Assembly: GCF_003052165.1 (NCBI RefSeq)
Contig: NZ_CP024869.1
Location: 2,514,001-2,578,000, forward strand
DNA: 64,000 nucleotides
Direction: 5' to 3'
Source: Dietzia sp. JS16-p6b
GTDB taxonomy: Bacteria; Actinomycetota; Actinomycetes; Mycobacteriales; Mycobacteriaceae
Every line of letters starts with the position of its first letter. Positions within the stretch are counted from its first letter, which is position 1. The notes under the pieces are model-generated. The model searched no databases and was not told the origin of the DNA. It worked only from the letters and a program-made list of their open reading frames with translations. Below are positions 18,224 through 26,638 of this stretch, in pieces. Both the position numbers and the translations under genes were made by a program.

Positions 18224-19345
18224 TCAGTCGTCGTGGACGATGATCCCGCGGACCATGCCCTGTCCACCCGACTCCATGATCTCGTACCCCTCGTTGACCT
18301 GGTCGAGCGTGAAGCGGTGGGTGATCAGCTCGTCGAGCTTCAGTTGCTTCTCGTCCCACAGCCGCAGAATGTTGGGGATGTCGTGGAAGGCGTTGGCCGA
18401 GCCGAACAACGATCCCTTGATGACCTTCTCGTACTGCGAGACGAACAACCCCGTGAGGTTGATGGACTGGTTGTCGAGTCCGCCCATCGAGGTCAGGACC
18501 ACGACCCCACGCTTGCCCACCATGTCGGTGGCGTCGGCGGTCACCTTCGCATCGGCCACACCGATCGTGATGATGGCCTTCTCCGCCATGGCGCCCCAGG
18601 TCAGGCCCGGCAACTCGGCCTTGGCCTGCTCCACGTCTGTGTAGACGTGGGTCGCACCGAACTCCTGGGCCTTGGCCAGCTTCGACTCGTCGGTGTCGAT
18701 GGCGAGGATGAATCGCGCCCCGGCGTGCTTCGCGCCCTGGATCGCGTTGATGCCGATGCCACCGATGCCGAAGACCACCACGGTGTCCCCGGCCCGGACA
18801 TCGGCCGAGTAGACGGCGGATCCCCAGCCGGTGGTGACGCCGCAGCCCACGAGCGCCGCGACCTCGAAGGGGATCCAGTCCTGGACCTTGACCACCGAGT
18901 TCATGTTGGCGACGGTGTACTGCGAGAACGTGCCGAGGGTGCACATCGCACCCGCGGTCTCACCGTTGGCGAGGGCGAACGGGTAGCGGCCGTCGGCCAT
19001 CTCGCCGATGGTGCCGTTGAGTCCGCCGTCGCACAGGTTGGTCATGCCGCGGGCGCAGGCCGAGCACTTGCCGCAGGCCGGGATGAACGAACCCACCACG
19101 TGGTCGCCGGGCTGGACGTGGGTCACGCCCTCCCCGACCGCCTCGACGACGCCCGCACCCTCGTGCCCGCCGACGATCGGAAGACGCCCGGGCAGGTCAC
19201 CACTGGTGATGTGGAGGTCGGAATGGCACAGGCCGGCGACCTTCCACTTGACGAGCACCTCGCCGAAATTGGGACCGTCGAGCTCGGCCTCGACGATCTC
19301 GAACGGCTTGCCCAGCTCGCGGGCGATGGCGGCCTTGGTCTTCAT
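18224..19345 (-). CDS. NDMA-dependent (mycofactocin-type) alcohol dehydrogenase
   Basis: A 373-residue zinc-type medium-chain alcohol dehydrogenase. Catalytic zinc ligands are in GLCHSDLH and GGHEGAGVVEAVGEGV. The structural-zinc loop is CGKCSACARGMTNLC, and the nucleotide fold VVVFGIGGIGINAIQGAKHAGA is followed by LAIDTDESKLAKA. The overall sequence fits the Rxyl_3153/TIGR03989 family. Its NAD stays tightly bound and needs an external acceptor, and the family co-occurs with mycofactocin genes. Its place 1.6 kb from mftG supports that link. A good GGAGGGAGTCG precedes the ATG. Two KstR-like palindromes lie 40-105 bases upstream. Confidence 0.9.
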   Translation of the reverse strand: MKTKAAIARELGKPFEIVEAELDGPNFGEVLVKWKVAGLCHSDLHITSGDLPGRLPIVGGHEGAGVVEAVGEGVTHVQPGDHVVGSFIPACGKCSACARGMTNLCDGGLNGTIGEMADGRYPFALANGETAGAMCTLGTFSQYTVANMNSVVKVQDWIPFEVAALVGCGVTTGWGSAVYSADVRAGDTVVVFGIGGIGINAIQGAKHAGARFILAIDTDESKLAKAQEFGATHVYTDVEQAKAELPGLTWGAMAEKAIITIGVADAKVTADATDMVGKRGVVVLTSMGGLDNQSINLTGLFVSQYEKVIKGSLFGSANAFHDIPNILRLWDEKQLKLDELITHRFTLDQVNEGYEIMESGGQGMVRGIIVHDD

Positions 19346-19383
19346 TCGACTCCCTCCGGGCGCGACGGGGGGATCCCGCCACT

Positions 19384-19396
19384 GGAACGTGTTCTC
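19384..19396 (-). promoter_or_regulatory. KstR-like palindrome, copy 1
   Basis: The core GGAACGTGTTCTC lies about 40 bases before the alcohol dehydrogenase start. The shared core AAC-GT-GTT fits the TnnAACnnGTTnnA motif of KstR-type TetR regulators. Confidence 0.55.
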
Positions 19397-19436
19397 ATCA
19401 CGATATCCGCATTACTGGCGCGGAGCTCGCTGATTC

Positions 19437-19450
19437 GAGAACGTGTTCTT
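19437..19450 (-). promoter_or_regulatory. KstR-like palindrome, copy 2
   Basis: GAGAACGTGTTCTT contains AGAAC-GT-GTTCT with perfect 5-base arms. It is 52 bases from copy 1 (about five helical turns), so both could be bound on the same DNA face upstream of the alcohol dehydrogenase. Confidence 0.55.
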
Positions 19451-19479
19451 GCTTTGCGCCCGGACGGACGTGGCCGGAC

Positions 19480-19863
19480 TCAGGCCCGGGCGTCGCCCTG
19501 CTGTGCCTGCGCCTCTTCGACGGCCTTGCGGACCTCGTCCATGTCGAGACCCTTGATCTGCTCGACCAGGTCGTCGAGCGCCTGCTCAGGGATCGCGCCG
19601 GAATGACGGAACACGGCGATGCCCTCACGGAACGCCATGAGGGTGGGGATCGACTGGATCTGGAGCATGGCGCCAAGCTGCTGCTCCGCGTCGGTGTCGA
19701 CCTTCGCGAAGACGAGCTCGGGGTTCTTGCCGGAGACCTTCTCGAACACCGGCCCGAAAGCCTTGCACGGGCCGCACCACTCGGCCCAGAAGTCCACCAG
19801 GACGATGTCGTTGTCGGTGACGGTCTTCTCGAAGTCGGCGGTCGTGATGTCGACGGTGGTCAT
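19480..19863 (-). CDS. trxA: thioredoxin
   Basis: A 127-residue thioredoxin. Residues 1-108 are the classic fold with the redox site WCGPC (Cys30, Cys33), then FEKVSGKNPELVFAKVDTD and cis-Pro in IQSIPTLMAFREG. The C-terminal tail of about 20 residues is helical and charged (DEVRKAVEEAQAQQGD). AGGAGGGCAATCGT precedes the ATG. An ATACCC-N4-GGGTAT palindrome lies about 100 bases upstream, the same type as before the CstR-like repressor gene. This suggests the thioredoxin is induced by the same thiol or sulfide signal. Confidence 0.93.
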   Translation of the reverse strand: MTTVDITTADFEKTVTDNDIVLVDFWAEWCGPCKAFGPVFEKVSGKNPELVFAKVDTDAEQQLGAMLQIQSIPTLMAFREGIAVFRHSGAIPEQALDDLVEQIKGLDMDEVRKAVEEAQAQQGDARA

Positions 19864-19963
19864 ACGATTGCCCTCCTAGCGGGACGGGGCGACTCTCGTC
19901 CCGTCGTCTCTCGTCGCCAGCCTACGGACAGCCCGCGCCGACGACGACCTTCTCGCACGAACC

Positions 19964-19979
19964 ATACCCATGCGGGTAT
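19964..19979 (-). promoter_or_regulatory. CsoR/CstR-type operator upstream of thioredoxin
   Basis: ATACCC-ATGC-GGGTAT is a perfect inverted repeat with 6-base arms. It differs at only two positions from the copy before the CstR-like repressor gene at 18133-18148. The pair defines a candidate two-promoter regulon. Confidence 0.7.
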
Positions 19980-20019
19980 TCACGGCCGTGCAGTGTGGAA
20001 CAACGCCGCCCGATCGGGG

Positions 20020-20940
20020 TTATTCCCCGGACGCCCCCTGCCGGGGCGGGGAGCCGAGGATCTCCGCGAGGAACCACTCGAGTTGGTCGAGGAACACGGC
20101 GTTGTCGTCACCGGCCACCATGTGGCCCGCGTCCGCGACCTCGTGCGTGTAGGCGTGCGGGAGATGTCGCAGCAGGTGGGCCACCGACTCGTCACTGACG
20201 ATGTCGGAACGCGACCCCCGGATGAGCATGGTCGGTTCGGACACGTGGGGCACGATCCCCTCGAAGTAGTCGTTTCCGATCTCGGCGTTGTCACCGGTGG
20301 CGCCCGCGACGAAACGTGGGTCCCAGTGCCAGTACCAGCGGCCGTCGTCCTTCTGTCGGAGGTTCTTGCGCAGGCCGTCGAGGTTCGATGGACGACGACG
20401 ATTCGGTTGATAGGAGGCGATCGCGTCCGCGGCCTCCTCGAGGTCCGCGAACCCGTCGAGACCGGAACGCATGAACTCCCCGATCCGCTCCACACCCTCC
20501 GCCTCGATCCTCGGGGTGACGTCCACCAGCACCAGCGCCCGGGCGACGGGCTTGCCCGTCCCCAGCGCCAACAGCCCGGTCAACCCGCCCAGCGAGGCCC
20601 CGACGAGCACCGGCAGCCGGTCGGTGAAGCGTGCGGCCACGATCAGTTCCAGGTCGTCGACCATGCGGTGGATGTCGTAGTCCCCGTCGTCCGCCCAGTC
20701 GCTGTCCCCGTGACCGCGCGCGTCCATCGTCGTCACCCGGTACCCCTCGGTCGCCAGACGCCGGGCGGCGCGGTTCCACGAGTTCCGGGTCTGCGCTCCG
20801 CCGTGCAGCATGAGGATCTCGTCGACCGGATCGGCTCCACCGGACGGCTCCCACACGTCGCCGACGAGCATCCCGGCCGCTCCGGCGACCGTGAACGACC
20901 GGGGCTCGACGGTCTCGATCTCCAACTCGCTACTCGTCAT
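20020..20940 (-). CDS. alpha/beta hydrolase
   Basis: A 306-residue alpha/beta hydrolase. The oxyanion loop is MLHGGAQTRNSW, the nucleophile is Ser116 in VGASLGGLTG, and the catalytic His is in VADAGHMVAGDDN near residue 275. TMDARGHGDSDWADDGDYD is the usual strand-4 region. It may act on an ester or acyl substrate; none is evident from sequence. It lies 57 bases after mftG, with a KstR-like palindrome between them, so it may be transcribed separately from the mft operon and together with the alcohol dehydrogenase regulon. Confidence 0.88.
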   Translation of the reverse strand: MTSSELEIETVEPRSFTVAGAAGMLVGDVWEPSGGADPVDEILMLHGGAQTRNSWNRAARRLATEGYRVTTMDARGHGDSDWADDGDYDIHRMVDDLELIVAARFTDRLPVLVGASLGGLTGLLALGTGKPVARALVLVDVTPRIEAEGVERIGEFMRSGLDGFADLEEAADAIASYQPNRRRPSNLDGLRKNLRQKDDGRWYWHWDPRFVAGATGDNAEIGNDYFEGIVPHVSEPTMLIRGSRSDIVSDESVAHLLRHLPHAYTHEVADAGHMVAGDDNAVFLDQLEWFLAEILGSPPRQGASGE

Positions 20941-20975
20941 GTTGACCCTTCCGCCCGCACCCCCACCGCTGCGGT

Positions 20976-20989
20976 GGAACGTGTTCTCG
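20976..20989 (-). promoter_or_regulatory. KstR-like palindrome, copy 3
   Basis: GGAACGTGTTCTCG repeats the 12 bases GGAACGTGTTCT seen at copy 1. It lies 36 bases before the hydrolase start and 9 bases past the mftG stop codon. Confidence 0.55.
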
Positions 20990-20997
20990 TATCGGTT

Positions 20998-22338
20998 CTA
21001 CCACGAGTCCCGGTGGACCACTCGCGCGGCGAGGTCCTCGGCCACCGCGAGAACCGACAGGTAGGGGCCGCACCGCGGCAGTGTCGGGAACACCGAGGCG
21101 TCGGCCACCCGCAGCCCCTCGCACCCCAGGACCCGGCCGGAGTCGTCCACGACCTCGCCGATCCGCGCCGACCCCGCGAGGTGCTGGGAGGTGGACCGGA
21201 TCGGATCCGGCCGCGGCGCGCCATCCGGGATCCCCAGTCCGTCCGCGACCGCCCCGGCGGCGTGCTCCAGAGCGGCGGCGTCGAGGGGGTCGTCGGCCAG
21301 CACCACGTGAGGACCGCTGTCCGCGGTGCTCCCACCTCGGATCCGGCCCCGACCCACGGGGTTCATCAGCGCCACCCCGATCCGGTGCGGCTGGGATTCC
21401 AGTCCCGGGATCACCCGGTGCATCGGAACCGAGTAGGGCCGCACCTCGATCTCCACGGGGCCCTTCGGCCCGGGCAGAGTCAACCGCGCCACGTGGGTGA
21501 GCAGCGGCGGCGGGACGAGCGGGTCTCCCCTCCCCGCACCCGCCTCTCCGCGAACCCGGTCGGTCGGCAGGTCCAGTAGGACCTCCGGGTGCTCCTGCGT
21601 GCTCTGCCCGACCGGGTGGCCGGTCTCCGGCCCGATCCCCGAGGCCAGCAGGAGGAGGGCCGTCCCGATCGTCCCCGCGCACAGGATCACCTCCCGGGCG
21701 GCGATCTCGTCGTCGTCGTCGAGCACCACTCCGGCGCACCGACCCCCGGGGCGACCACCGGCCCACACGAGTTCCCGGACCGCCGAGCCCGTCACCACCC
21801 GCACCCCCGCGCCGGCGGGATCCCAGGCGTCGAACGCGGTGACCCGCCGCCCGTCCCGCCGCGCCTGGGCGATGGCGGACATCCTGCCGGGGAACGCCGC
21901 GGCCACCCGCGCGGCGACAGGTCCGGCAGGGGCGAGCCGCGGGCGCAGACGTTCGGTCGCCCGCGCCAACCCCACCGCGTACCGGCGGGGCCAGTCCGCA
22001 CCCCACCGGGCGAGGTCGGAGGGGCGCGCCGGGGTGCAGTACCCGCCGTTGACCGCGCCCGACCCCCCGAGGGTCCGCCCCCGGGGCAGTTCCAGGTCGG
22101 CGCGCCCGGGCCGGCCGTCCCCGCGCACGGCGTTCCCCGGTTCTGCGCGGTACCGCGTGACCACCCGCGACCCGGGACCGATGTCGAGCACCCCCGCGCG
22201 AGTGGTCGCGCGCTCCGCTCCCGCCTCGAGAAGGACCACGTCCCTGCCCGCCTCCGCCAGGCGACGGGCCATCACGCACCCGGCCGGCCCCGAACCCACC
22301 ACCACCACGTCCGCGGCGTGCCCGCCGGAGGGCCTCAT
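20998..22338 (-). CDS. mftG: mycofactocin system GMC oxidoreductase MftG
   Basis: A 446-residue flavoprotein of the GMC family. The FAD motif VVVVGSGPAGCVMARRLAEAG is near the N-terminus, GRTLGGSGAVNGGY is the GMC signature 1 region, and the C-terminus has the second FAD segment LRVADASVFPTLPRCGPYLSVLAVAE. In mycobacteria MftG is proposed to pass electrons from reduced mycofactocin towards the respiratory chain. Its ATG overlaps the mftF stop by ATGA. It is shorter than typical GMC oxidases (500 or more residues) but usual for MftG. Confidence 0.92.
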   Translation of the reverse strand: MRPSGGHAADVVVVGSGPAGCVMARRLAEAGRDVVLLEAGAERATTRAGVLDIGPGSRVVTRYRAEPGNAVRGDGRPGRADLELPRGRTLGGSGAVNGGYCTPARPSDLARWGADWPRRYAVGLARATERLRPRLAPAGPVAARVAAAFPGRMSAIAQARRDGRRVTAFDAWDPAGAGVRVVTGSAVRELVWAGGRPGGRCAGVVLDDDDEIAAREVILCAGTIGTALLLLASGIGPETGHPVGQSTQEHPEVLLDLPTDRVRGEAGAGRGDPLVPPPLLTHVARLTLPGPKGPVEIEVRPYSVPMHRVIPGLESQPHRIGVALMNPVGRGRIRGGSTADSGPHVVLADDPLDAAALEHAAGAVADGLGIPDGAPRPDPIRSTSQHLAGSARIGEVVDDSGRVLGCEGLRVADASVFPTLPRCGPYLSVLAVAEDLAARVVHRDSW

Positions 22339-23810
22339 CGCTTCAGCTCCGGCCGCAGGGCGGCGAGCGATCGGACCGCCCACGCCGAACGCCACACCCC
22401 GACGCCGTAGGCCAGGTCGTCGAGCCGGTGCAGGATCACGTGTCCGAGCGGTTCGTCCACCGGCATCCGGCCCGGCTCGCGGGCGGCCCACCAGTGCCAC
22501 AGCCCCTCGGACACCGCCGCCAACGCGACCCGCCGACGCAGGCCCCGAGCCACGGGCGAGCGCGAGCGGGCCGTCGCGACCAGGGCGAGGGCGGCCAGCG
22601 GCCAGTAGGGACGCAGCAGTGCCTCGGGGAGCTGCCGGATCGACGCGACCGATCCGCGCGACACCACCTCGGCGGCGGCCCTGCCGTCGCCGGTCAACGC
22701 CCGGGTCCGGCCCCACGCCCGGATCCACGCGCCGGCCGCCACGAGGAGTCCGGCGGGGGTCCCGCTCCAGAATCCCAGGGCCACCGCGAGCGACCAGGGT
22801 GCCGCCACGGCGGGGGCGACGGCCGCCCCGTGCCGGTCCGCGAGCGGGGCCGCTCCGGTGCCGTAGAACGCGCGCCGCTGCAGCAACGGGGCCAGTGCGG
22901 TGCGGTGCCGGTGGGCGACCCGCGAGGCCGGTTCGTAGCGGATCAGTCCACCCGCCCGGTCGGTACGCCAGCACAGGTCCACGTCCTCGGCCACGCGGAG
23001 CCGCTCGTCGAACGGGCCGGGCCCCGCGCCGCCCGGCACCGGGGGCAGCCGGTCGGGACGCACGGCCAGAGCCGCGCTGGGCACGTAGGCCACGCGGGTG
23101 CGCGGTCTGACGCGGGCCGGTTCGTGCCCCATGTCCAGCGCGGAGCGGGCGGTCTCGTAACCACGGACCCAGAACCTCCCCGGGACGGCCGCCACGATCC
23201 GTGGGGCGACGGCCGCCACGCGCGGATCGTCGAGGTGTCGCAGCAGGGGCCCGAGCCACCCCGGCTGCGGGAGCACGTCGGCGTCCAGGTAGACCACCAC
23301 CTCGGCGCCCTGCGACACCGCCACGGCGGTGCCTGTGTTGCGCGCCGCCGCCGGGCCGCGCGCGTGCTCGTGGCGCACCACGCGGACCGCGGCGGAGGGT
23401 GTGGCCTGGGTGGTGGCCTGGGTAGTGGCCTGGGCAACCGTCGAACCATCGTCGACGACGACGACCCGCATGCCTCTCGCGAGTTCGGATGCCAGGGAGT
23501 CCAGAACCGCGGCGACTCCGGCCGCGTCGTCGTGGACGGGGATCACCACGGCGATGGTCGAGAGCTCCCGTGTGTCGGGCCCGCCGACGTCGGGGTGGGC
23601 CATACCGCGGTCGGTGAGGGCACGCGCCAACGCGGCACCGGCGGCGGTCCCGGTGGGCACCGCGTCGCCGTCGAGCAGAACCGCCACCCGTGGCGCCGGG
23701 GTGACCAGGGTGACCGGATCGCCGCCGAGGATCCGCGTCGTGCCCCCGCGGTGAAGGACCCGGGTGCGCCGGTCCAGGACGACACGCCGGGCGTCGTCCG
23801 GGGCGGTCAC
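22335..23810 (-). CDS. mftF: mycofactocin glycosyltransferase MftF
   Basis: A 491-residue family 2 glycosyltransferase that adds the oligoglucan chain to premycofactocin. After an N-terminal domain with a PqqD-like start, the GT-A fold begins at VVIPVHDDAAGVAAVLDSL, with VVVVDDGS, then ARNTGTAVA, the DXD-like VVYLDADVLPQPGW, and RVAEDVDLCWR. The C-terminal third has hydrophobic segments consistent with membrane association. A 12-base repeat (near 23401-23436) encodes QATTQATTQAT in a loop after VVDDGST, absent from the core fold. The GTG start overlaps the mftE stop by GTGA. Confidence 0.92.
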   Translation of the reverse strand: MTAPDDARRVVLDRRTRVLHRGGTTRILGGDPVTLVTPAPRVAVLLDGDAVPTGTAAGAALARALTDRGMAHPDVGGPDTRELSTIAVVIPVHDDAAGVAAVLDSLASELARGMRVVVVDDGSTVAQATTQATTQATPSAAVRVVRHEHARGPAAARNTGTAVAVSQGAEVVVYLDADVLPQPGWLGPLLRHLDDPRVAAVAPRIVAAVPGRFWVRGYETARSALDMGHEPARVRPRTRVAYVPSAALAVRPDRLPPVPGGAGPGPFDERLRVAEDVDLCWRTDRAGGLIRYEPASRVAHRHRTALAPLLQRRAFYGTGAAPLADRHGAAVAPAVAAPWSLAVALGFWSGTPAGLLVAAGAWIRAWGRTRALTGDGRAAAEVVSRGSVASIRQLPEALLRPYWPLAALALVATARSRSPVARGLRRRVALAAVSEGLWHWWAAREPGRMPVDEPLGHVILHRLDDLAYGVGVWRSAWAVRSLAALRPELKR

Positions 23811-24448
23811 CGCAGCATCCCGTCGGCGTCGCCGGGCGCCCAGCGTGCGATGCGCCCCCGGGCGTCGGCGACCAGCTCGTCCCACAGTCGGCGTCCCTCG
23901 GAGGCGGTGGCCGTGGTGGGGTCGCCGAGCACCCCGGACGGGCTCACCGCGCCCACCCCCCCATCGCGCAACGTGGGCAGGATCTCCGGCAGGGGCCGGG
24001 TGCATCCGGGGGCCGCGCGGTCCATGCGGACCAGCTCGGGGTGAAGGTGCAGCATGAGCGAGGTCTCGGCGTGTCCCGCATGGGTGTCGGAGGGGTCCAC
24101 GGACGTCCGGCACGGCAGCCACGCGGCGTCGCGGCCCTCACCGCGCAGCAGCGGGATCGCCCGTCGCAGCGCGTCGACGTTGCCACCGTGGCCGTTGACC
24201 ACGAGGAACCCGGGCGTGTGGACGGACGCCGACCTCCCGATCTCGACCAGCGCCTGCGCCAGGACCTCCGTGCCCATGGACACCGTGCCGGGGAACGACT
24301 GGTGCTCCCCGCTCGCGCCGAACGCGAGGGCGGGGAGCACGTGGACGCCGTCGCCCGCGAGGGCCTGCGCGGCCGAGGTGGCCAGCAGCGTGTCCGTCTG
24401 GGTGGGCAGGTGCGCGCCGTGCTGCTCGGTGGCACCGAGCGGCAGCAC
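23807..24448 (-). CDS. mftE: mycofactocin maturation creatininase-like peptidase MftE
   Basis: A creatininase-fold metallopeptidase that frees the Val-Tyr derived core from the MftC-modified precursor. Metal-site motifs are GATEQHGAHLPTQTDT and VVNGHGGNVDALR, with HAGHAETSLMLHLHPELV further on. The first ordinary start codon is the GTG at 24448, giving 213 residues, short for the family. Upstream the same frame reads sensibly as LTIDPGLTIEPGLA back to a CTG at 24490, whose last two bases begin the stop codon of the SDR gene. That makes the same CTGA coupling seen elsewhere in this operon, so a CTG start (227 residues) is a real possibility. Confidence 0.85.
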   Translation of the reverse strand: MLPLGATEQHGAHLPTQTDTLLATSAAQALAGDGVHVLPALAFGASGEHQSFPGTVSMGTEVLAQALVEIGRSASVHTPGFLVVNGHGGNVDALRRAIPLLRGEGRDAAWLPCRTSVDPSDTHAGHAETSLMLHLHPELVRMDRAAPGCTRPLPEILPTLRDGGVGAVSPSGVLGDPTTATASEGRRLWDELVADARGRIARWAPGDADGMLR

Positions 24449-24454
24449 AGCCAG

Positions 24455-24490
24455 ACCGGGCTCGATGGTCAGGCCGGGATCGATGGTCAG
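24455..24490 (-). repeat. two tandem 18-base units at the 5' end of mftE
   Basis: Two units CTGACCATCGA(T/G)CCCGG(C/T) run in tandem and are followed by a third CTG. The first unit contains the stop codon of the SDR gene. The duplication may have displaced or multiplied the original start of mftE. Confidence 0.7.
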
Positions 24491-25302
24491 ACCTTGATCG
24501 CGCCCATGTCGACGGTGAAGGTCGACGCGGTGATGGTGCGGGAGGCGTCCGAGGCGAGGAACAACACCGAGTCGGAGATGTCGTCCGTGGTGGCCATCCC
24601 CATCCCCAGGATCGGCGTGAAGTGCGGGAGGAACTGGGGCATGTTGGTGAACACGTCGTGGGCCGCGGGGTCGTCGGCACCCATGGGGGTCAGCACACCG
24701 TAGGGGTGGATCGTGTTGACCCGGATCCGGTGCTCGCCGAGTTCCTTGGCCGCGGTCTGCGCGAGACCCACCACCCCGTACTTGGACGCCGAGTACGGCG
24801 ACTGGACCGGCATGGCCTTGAGTCCCGCAACGGAACTCACCAGGACGATCGACCCGCCGTTGTCCGCGGCGAGCATGTGCGGGATGGTGGCCTTGAGGGT
24901 CTTCCAGTACCCCGTGAGGTTGACGTCGATCGTGTCCTGCCACTGCTGCTCGTCGATCTCCCAGACCTTGCCCCAGTTGCAGATTCCCGCGTTGGCGATC
25001 ACCACGTCCAGGCGGCCGCCGAAATGATCGACCCCGCGGGCGACCAGGTCCTGCTGAAACGCCAGATCGCGGACGTCGCCGACCTCGGCGAGGATCTCCC
25101 CGCCCTCGGCACGGACCTTCTCGACCGTCTGCGCGAGGTCCTCCTCGGTGGCCGCCTTGTACCCGACGTACTCGGACGGGGATGCGCACAGGTCCAGCCC
25201 GATGATGTTCGCCCCCTCCCGGGCGAAGCGGATGGCGTGCTTGCGGCCCTGGCCGCGCGCGATGCCGGTGATGTAGACGACCTTGCCGTCGAACTCTCCC
25301 AT
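24487..25302 (-). CDS. mycofactocin-coupled SDR family oxidoreductase
   Basis: A 271-residue SDR with TGIARGQGRKHAIRFAREGANIIGLDLCA at the N-terminus, an extended insert before VIANAGICNWG, and catalytic VLVSSVAGLKAMPVQSPYSASKYG. Both the RGQGR cofactor loop and the DLCASPSEYVGYKAAT insertion fit the mycofactocin-associated SDR family (TIGR03971), which holds NAD(H) without releasing it and needs mycofactocin as acceptor. Location between mftD and mftE, inside the biosynthetic operon, is strong context. The ATG at 25302 follows AAGAAGGAATCGCAGTCC. The alcohol or carveol-like substrate is not predictable. Confidence 0.92.
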   Translation of the reverse strand: MGEFDGKVVYITGIARGQGRKHAIRFAREGANIIGLDLCASPSEYVGYKAATEEDLAQTVEKVRAEGGEILAEVGDVRDLAFQQDLVARGVDHFGGRLDVVIANAGICNWGKVWEIDEQQWQDTIDVNLTGYWKTLKATIPHMLAADNGGSIVLVSSVAGLKAMPVQSPYSASKYGVVGLAQTAAKELGEHRIRVNTIHPYGVLTPMGADDPAAHDVFTNMPQFLPHFTPILGMGMATTDDISDSVLFLASDASRTITASTFTVDMGAIKV

Positions 25303-25363
25303 GGACTGCGATTCCTTCTTCTCTACAGACGTAACGGGGTGGTCCGGACGGGCCGCCCCCTGG

Positions 25364-26587
25364 TCACTCTCCCAGGCGACGCATGAACCCATCGGGGATC
25401 ACGTAGTCGTCCCTGCTCAGCTCGGAGATCGAGGACTTGCTCAGACCGATGAGGCTGGAGTCCAGGCCCGAGCGCAGGATGTCCAGGACGTTCTCGACGC
25501 CGGCCTGCCCGTTGGCGCCGAGGCCCCACAGGTAGGCGCGGCCGATCATCACGGCGCGGGCGCCCAGGGCGAGCGCCTTGGCCACGTCGGAACCGCGTCG
25601 GATCCCACCGTCCATCAGTACCTCGACCCGGCCGTCGACGGCGTCGACGATCGGCGCGAGGCAGCGGATCGAGGCCGGGGTGCCGTCGAGGTTGTTGCCG
25701 CCGTGGTTGGAGACCGAGATGGCGCTGACGCCAGCGTCGACCGCGCGCCGGGCGTCGTCGATGCGGGTGATGCCCTTGAGCATGACCGGCCCGTCGTAGT
25801 TGTCCACCACCCACGCGATGTCGTCCCACGTCGCGGGAGGAGTGCCCATCCACTCGCCGTAGGCCCCGAAGAATGTCGGACCCATCTCCCCCTGGTGCAC
25901 GAGATTCGGCGTGGTGAGGTCGGGGAAACGCTTGTTGGTCACCACGTCGCGCGCCCACTCGGCGGCCCAGCGCGGACGCACCGCGATCTCCGGGGCCAGG
26001 GTGAGCATCGCCCTGGCGTCGAGCTTCTCCGGGATGGTCGGGCTACCCCAGTCGCGCCCCATGGAGAACGACCAGTCGGTGGTGAGGATGACGCCCGCCG
26101 CGCCCGCGGCCTTGGCCCGCTCCAGTCGCTCGAGAACCTTCTCCTTGCCGCCGAGCCAGTACACCTGGAAGAACGTCTGCGGATTCGCGGCGATGACCTC
26201 CTCGATCGGCTTGGAGGCGAAGGAACTCAGTCCCATCGCGGTGCCGCGGGCGGCAGCCGCGCGGGCCACGTCGACCTCACCGTCCGGGGTCACGGCCTGG
26301 ACGCCGGTGGGCGAGATCATCACCGGGAGGCTGATCGGTTGGCCCATGACCGTGGTGGCCATGTCCCGCTCGGCCTTGGCTCCGATCACGTGCGGCTTGG
26401 GACCCAGTTCGGCGAAGGCGGCCGTGTTGTCGTCGATCGTCACGCCCTGCTCGCTGCCGGCCACCAGCGCCATGTAGACGCTCCGGGGCAGCTTCTTCTT
26501 GGCGCGGCGCTGGGCCTCGGCGACCGATTCGAACCAGGGGTTGGTGCGCCAGGGGTTGGCCTCGGCGATCTTGGACAGGCGTGACAC
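25364..26587 (-). CDS. mftD: mycofactocin FMN-dependent dehydrogenase MftD
   Basis: A 407-residue FMN enzyme of the alpha-hydroxyacid dehydrogenase (lactate dehydrogenase) family. The sequence PWFESVAEAQRRAKKKLPRSVYMALVAGSE is the characteristic MftD start, and VSNHGGNNLDGTPASIRCLAPIVDAV with MDGGIRRGSDVAKALALGARAVMIGR is the FMN phosphate-binding and active-site part. MftD oxidatively deaminates the AHDP intermediate to give redox-active premycofactocin. It starts with GTG, with AAGGAG about 10 bases upstream, 51 bases after mftC. Confidence 0.94.
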   Translation of the reverse strand: MSRLSKIAEANPWRTNPWFESVAEAQRRAKKKLPRSVYMALVAGSEQGVTIDDNTAAFAELGPKPHVIGAKAERDMATTVMGQPISLPVMISPTGVQAVTPDGEVDVARAAAARGTAMGLSSFASKPIEEVIAANPQTFFQVYWLGGKEKVLERLERAKAAGAAGVILTTDWSFSMGRDWGSPTIPEKLDARAMLTLAPEIAVRPRWAAEWARDVVTNKRFPDLTTPNLVHQGEMGPTFFGAYGEWMGTPPATWDDIAWVVDNYDGPVMLKGITRIDDARRAVDAGVSAISVSNHGGNNLDGTPASIRCLAPIVDAVDGRVEVLMDGGIRRGSDVAKALALGARAVMIGRAYLWGLGANGQAGVENVLDILRSGLDSSLIGLSKSSISELSRDDYVIPDGFMRRLGE

Positions 26588-26638
26588 GGGAAGGGCTCCT
26601 TAGGGAGGCGGTCGGTGGGGGCGGGTCGGCCGGTCCGG

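Noticed and set aside
19603-21579. 658-codon open frame on the plus strand
   Set aside because: Spans antisense of thioredoxin, hydrolase and mftG; no recognisable domain.
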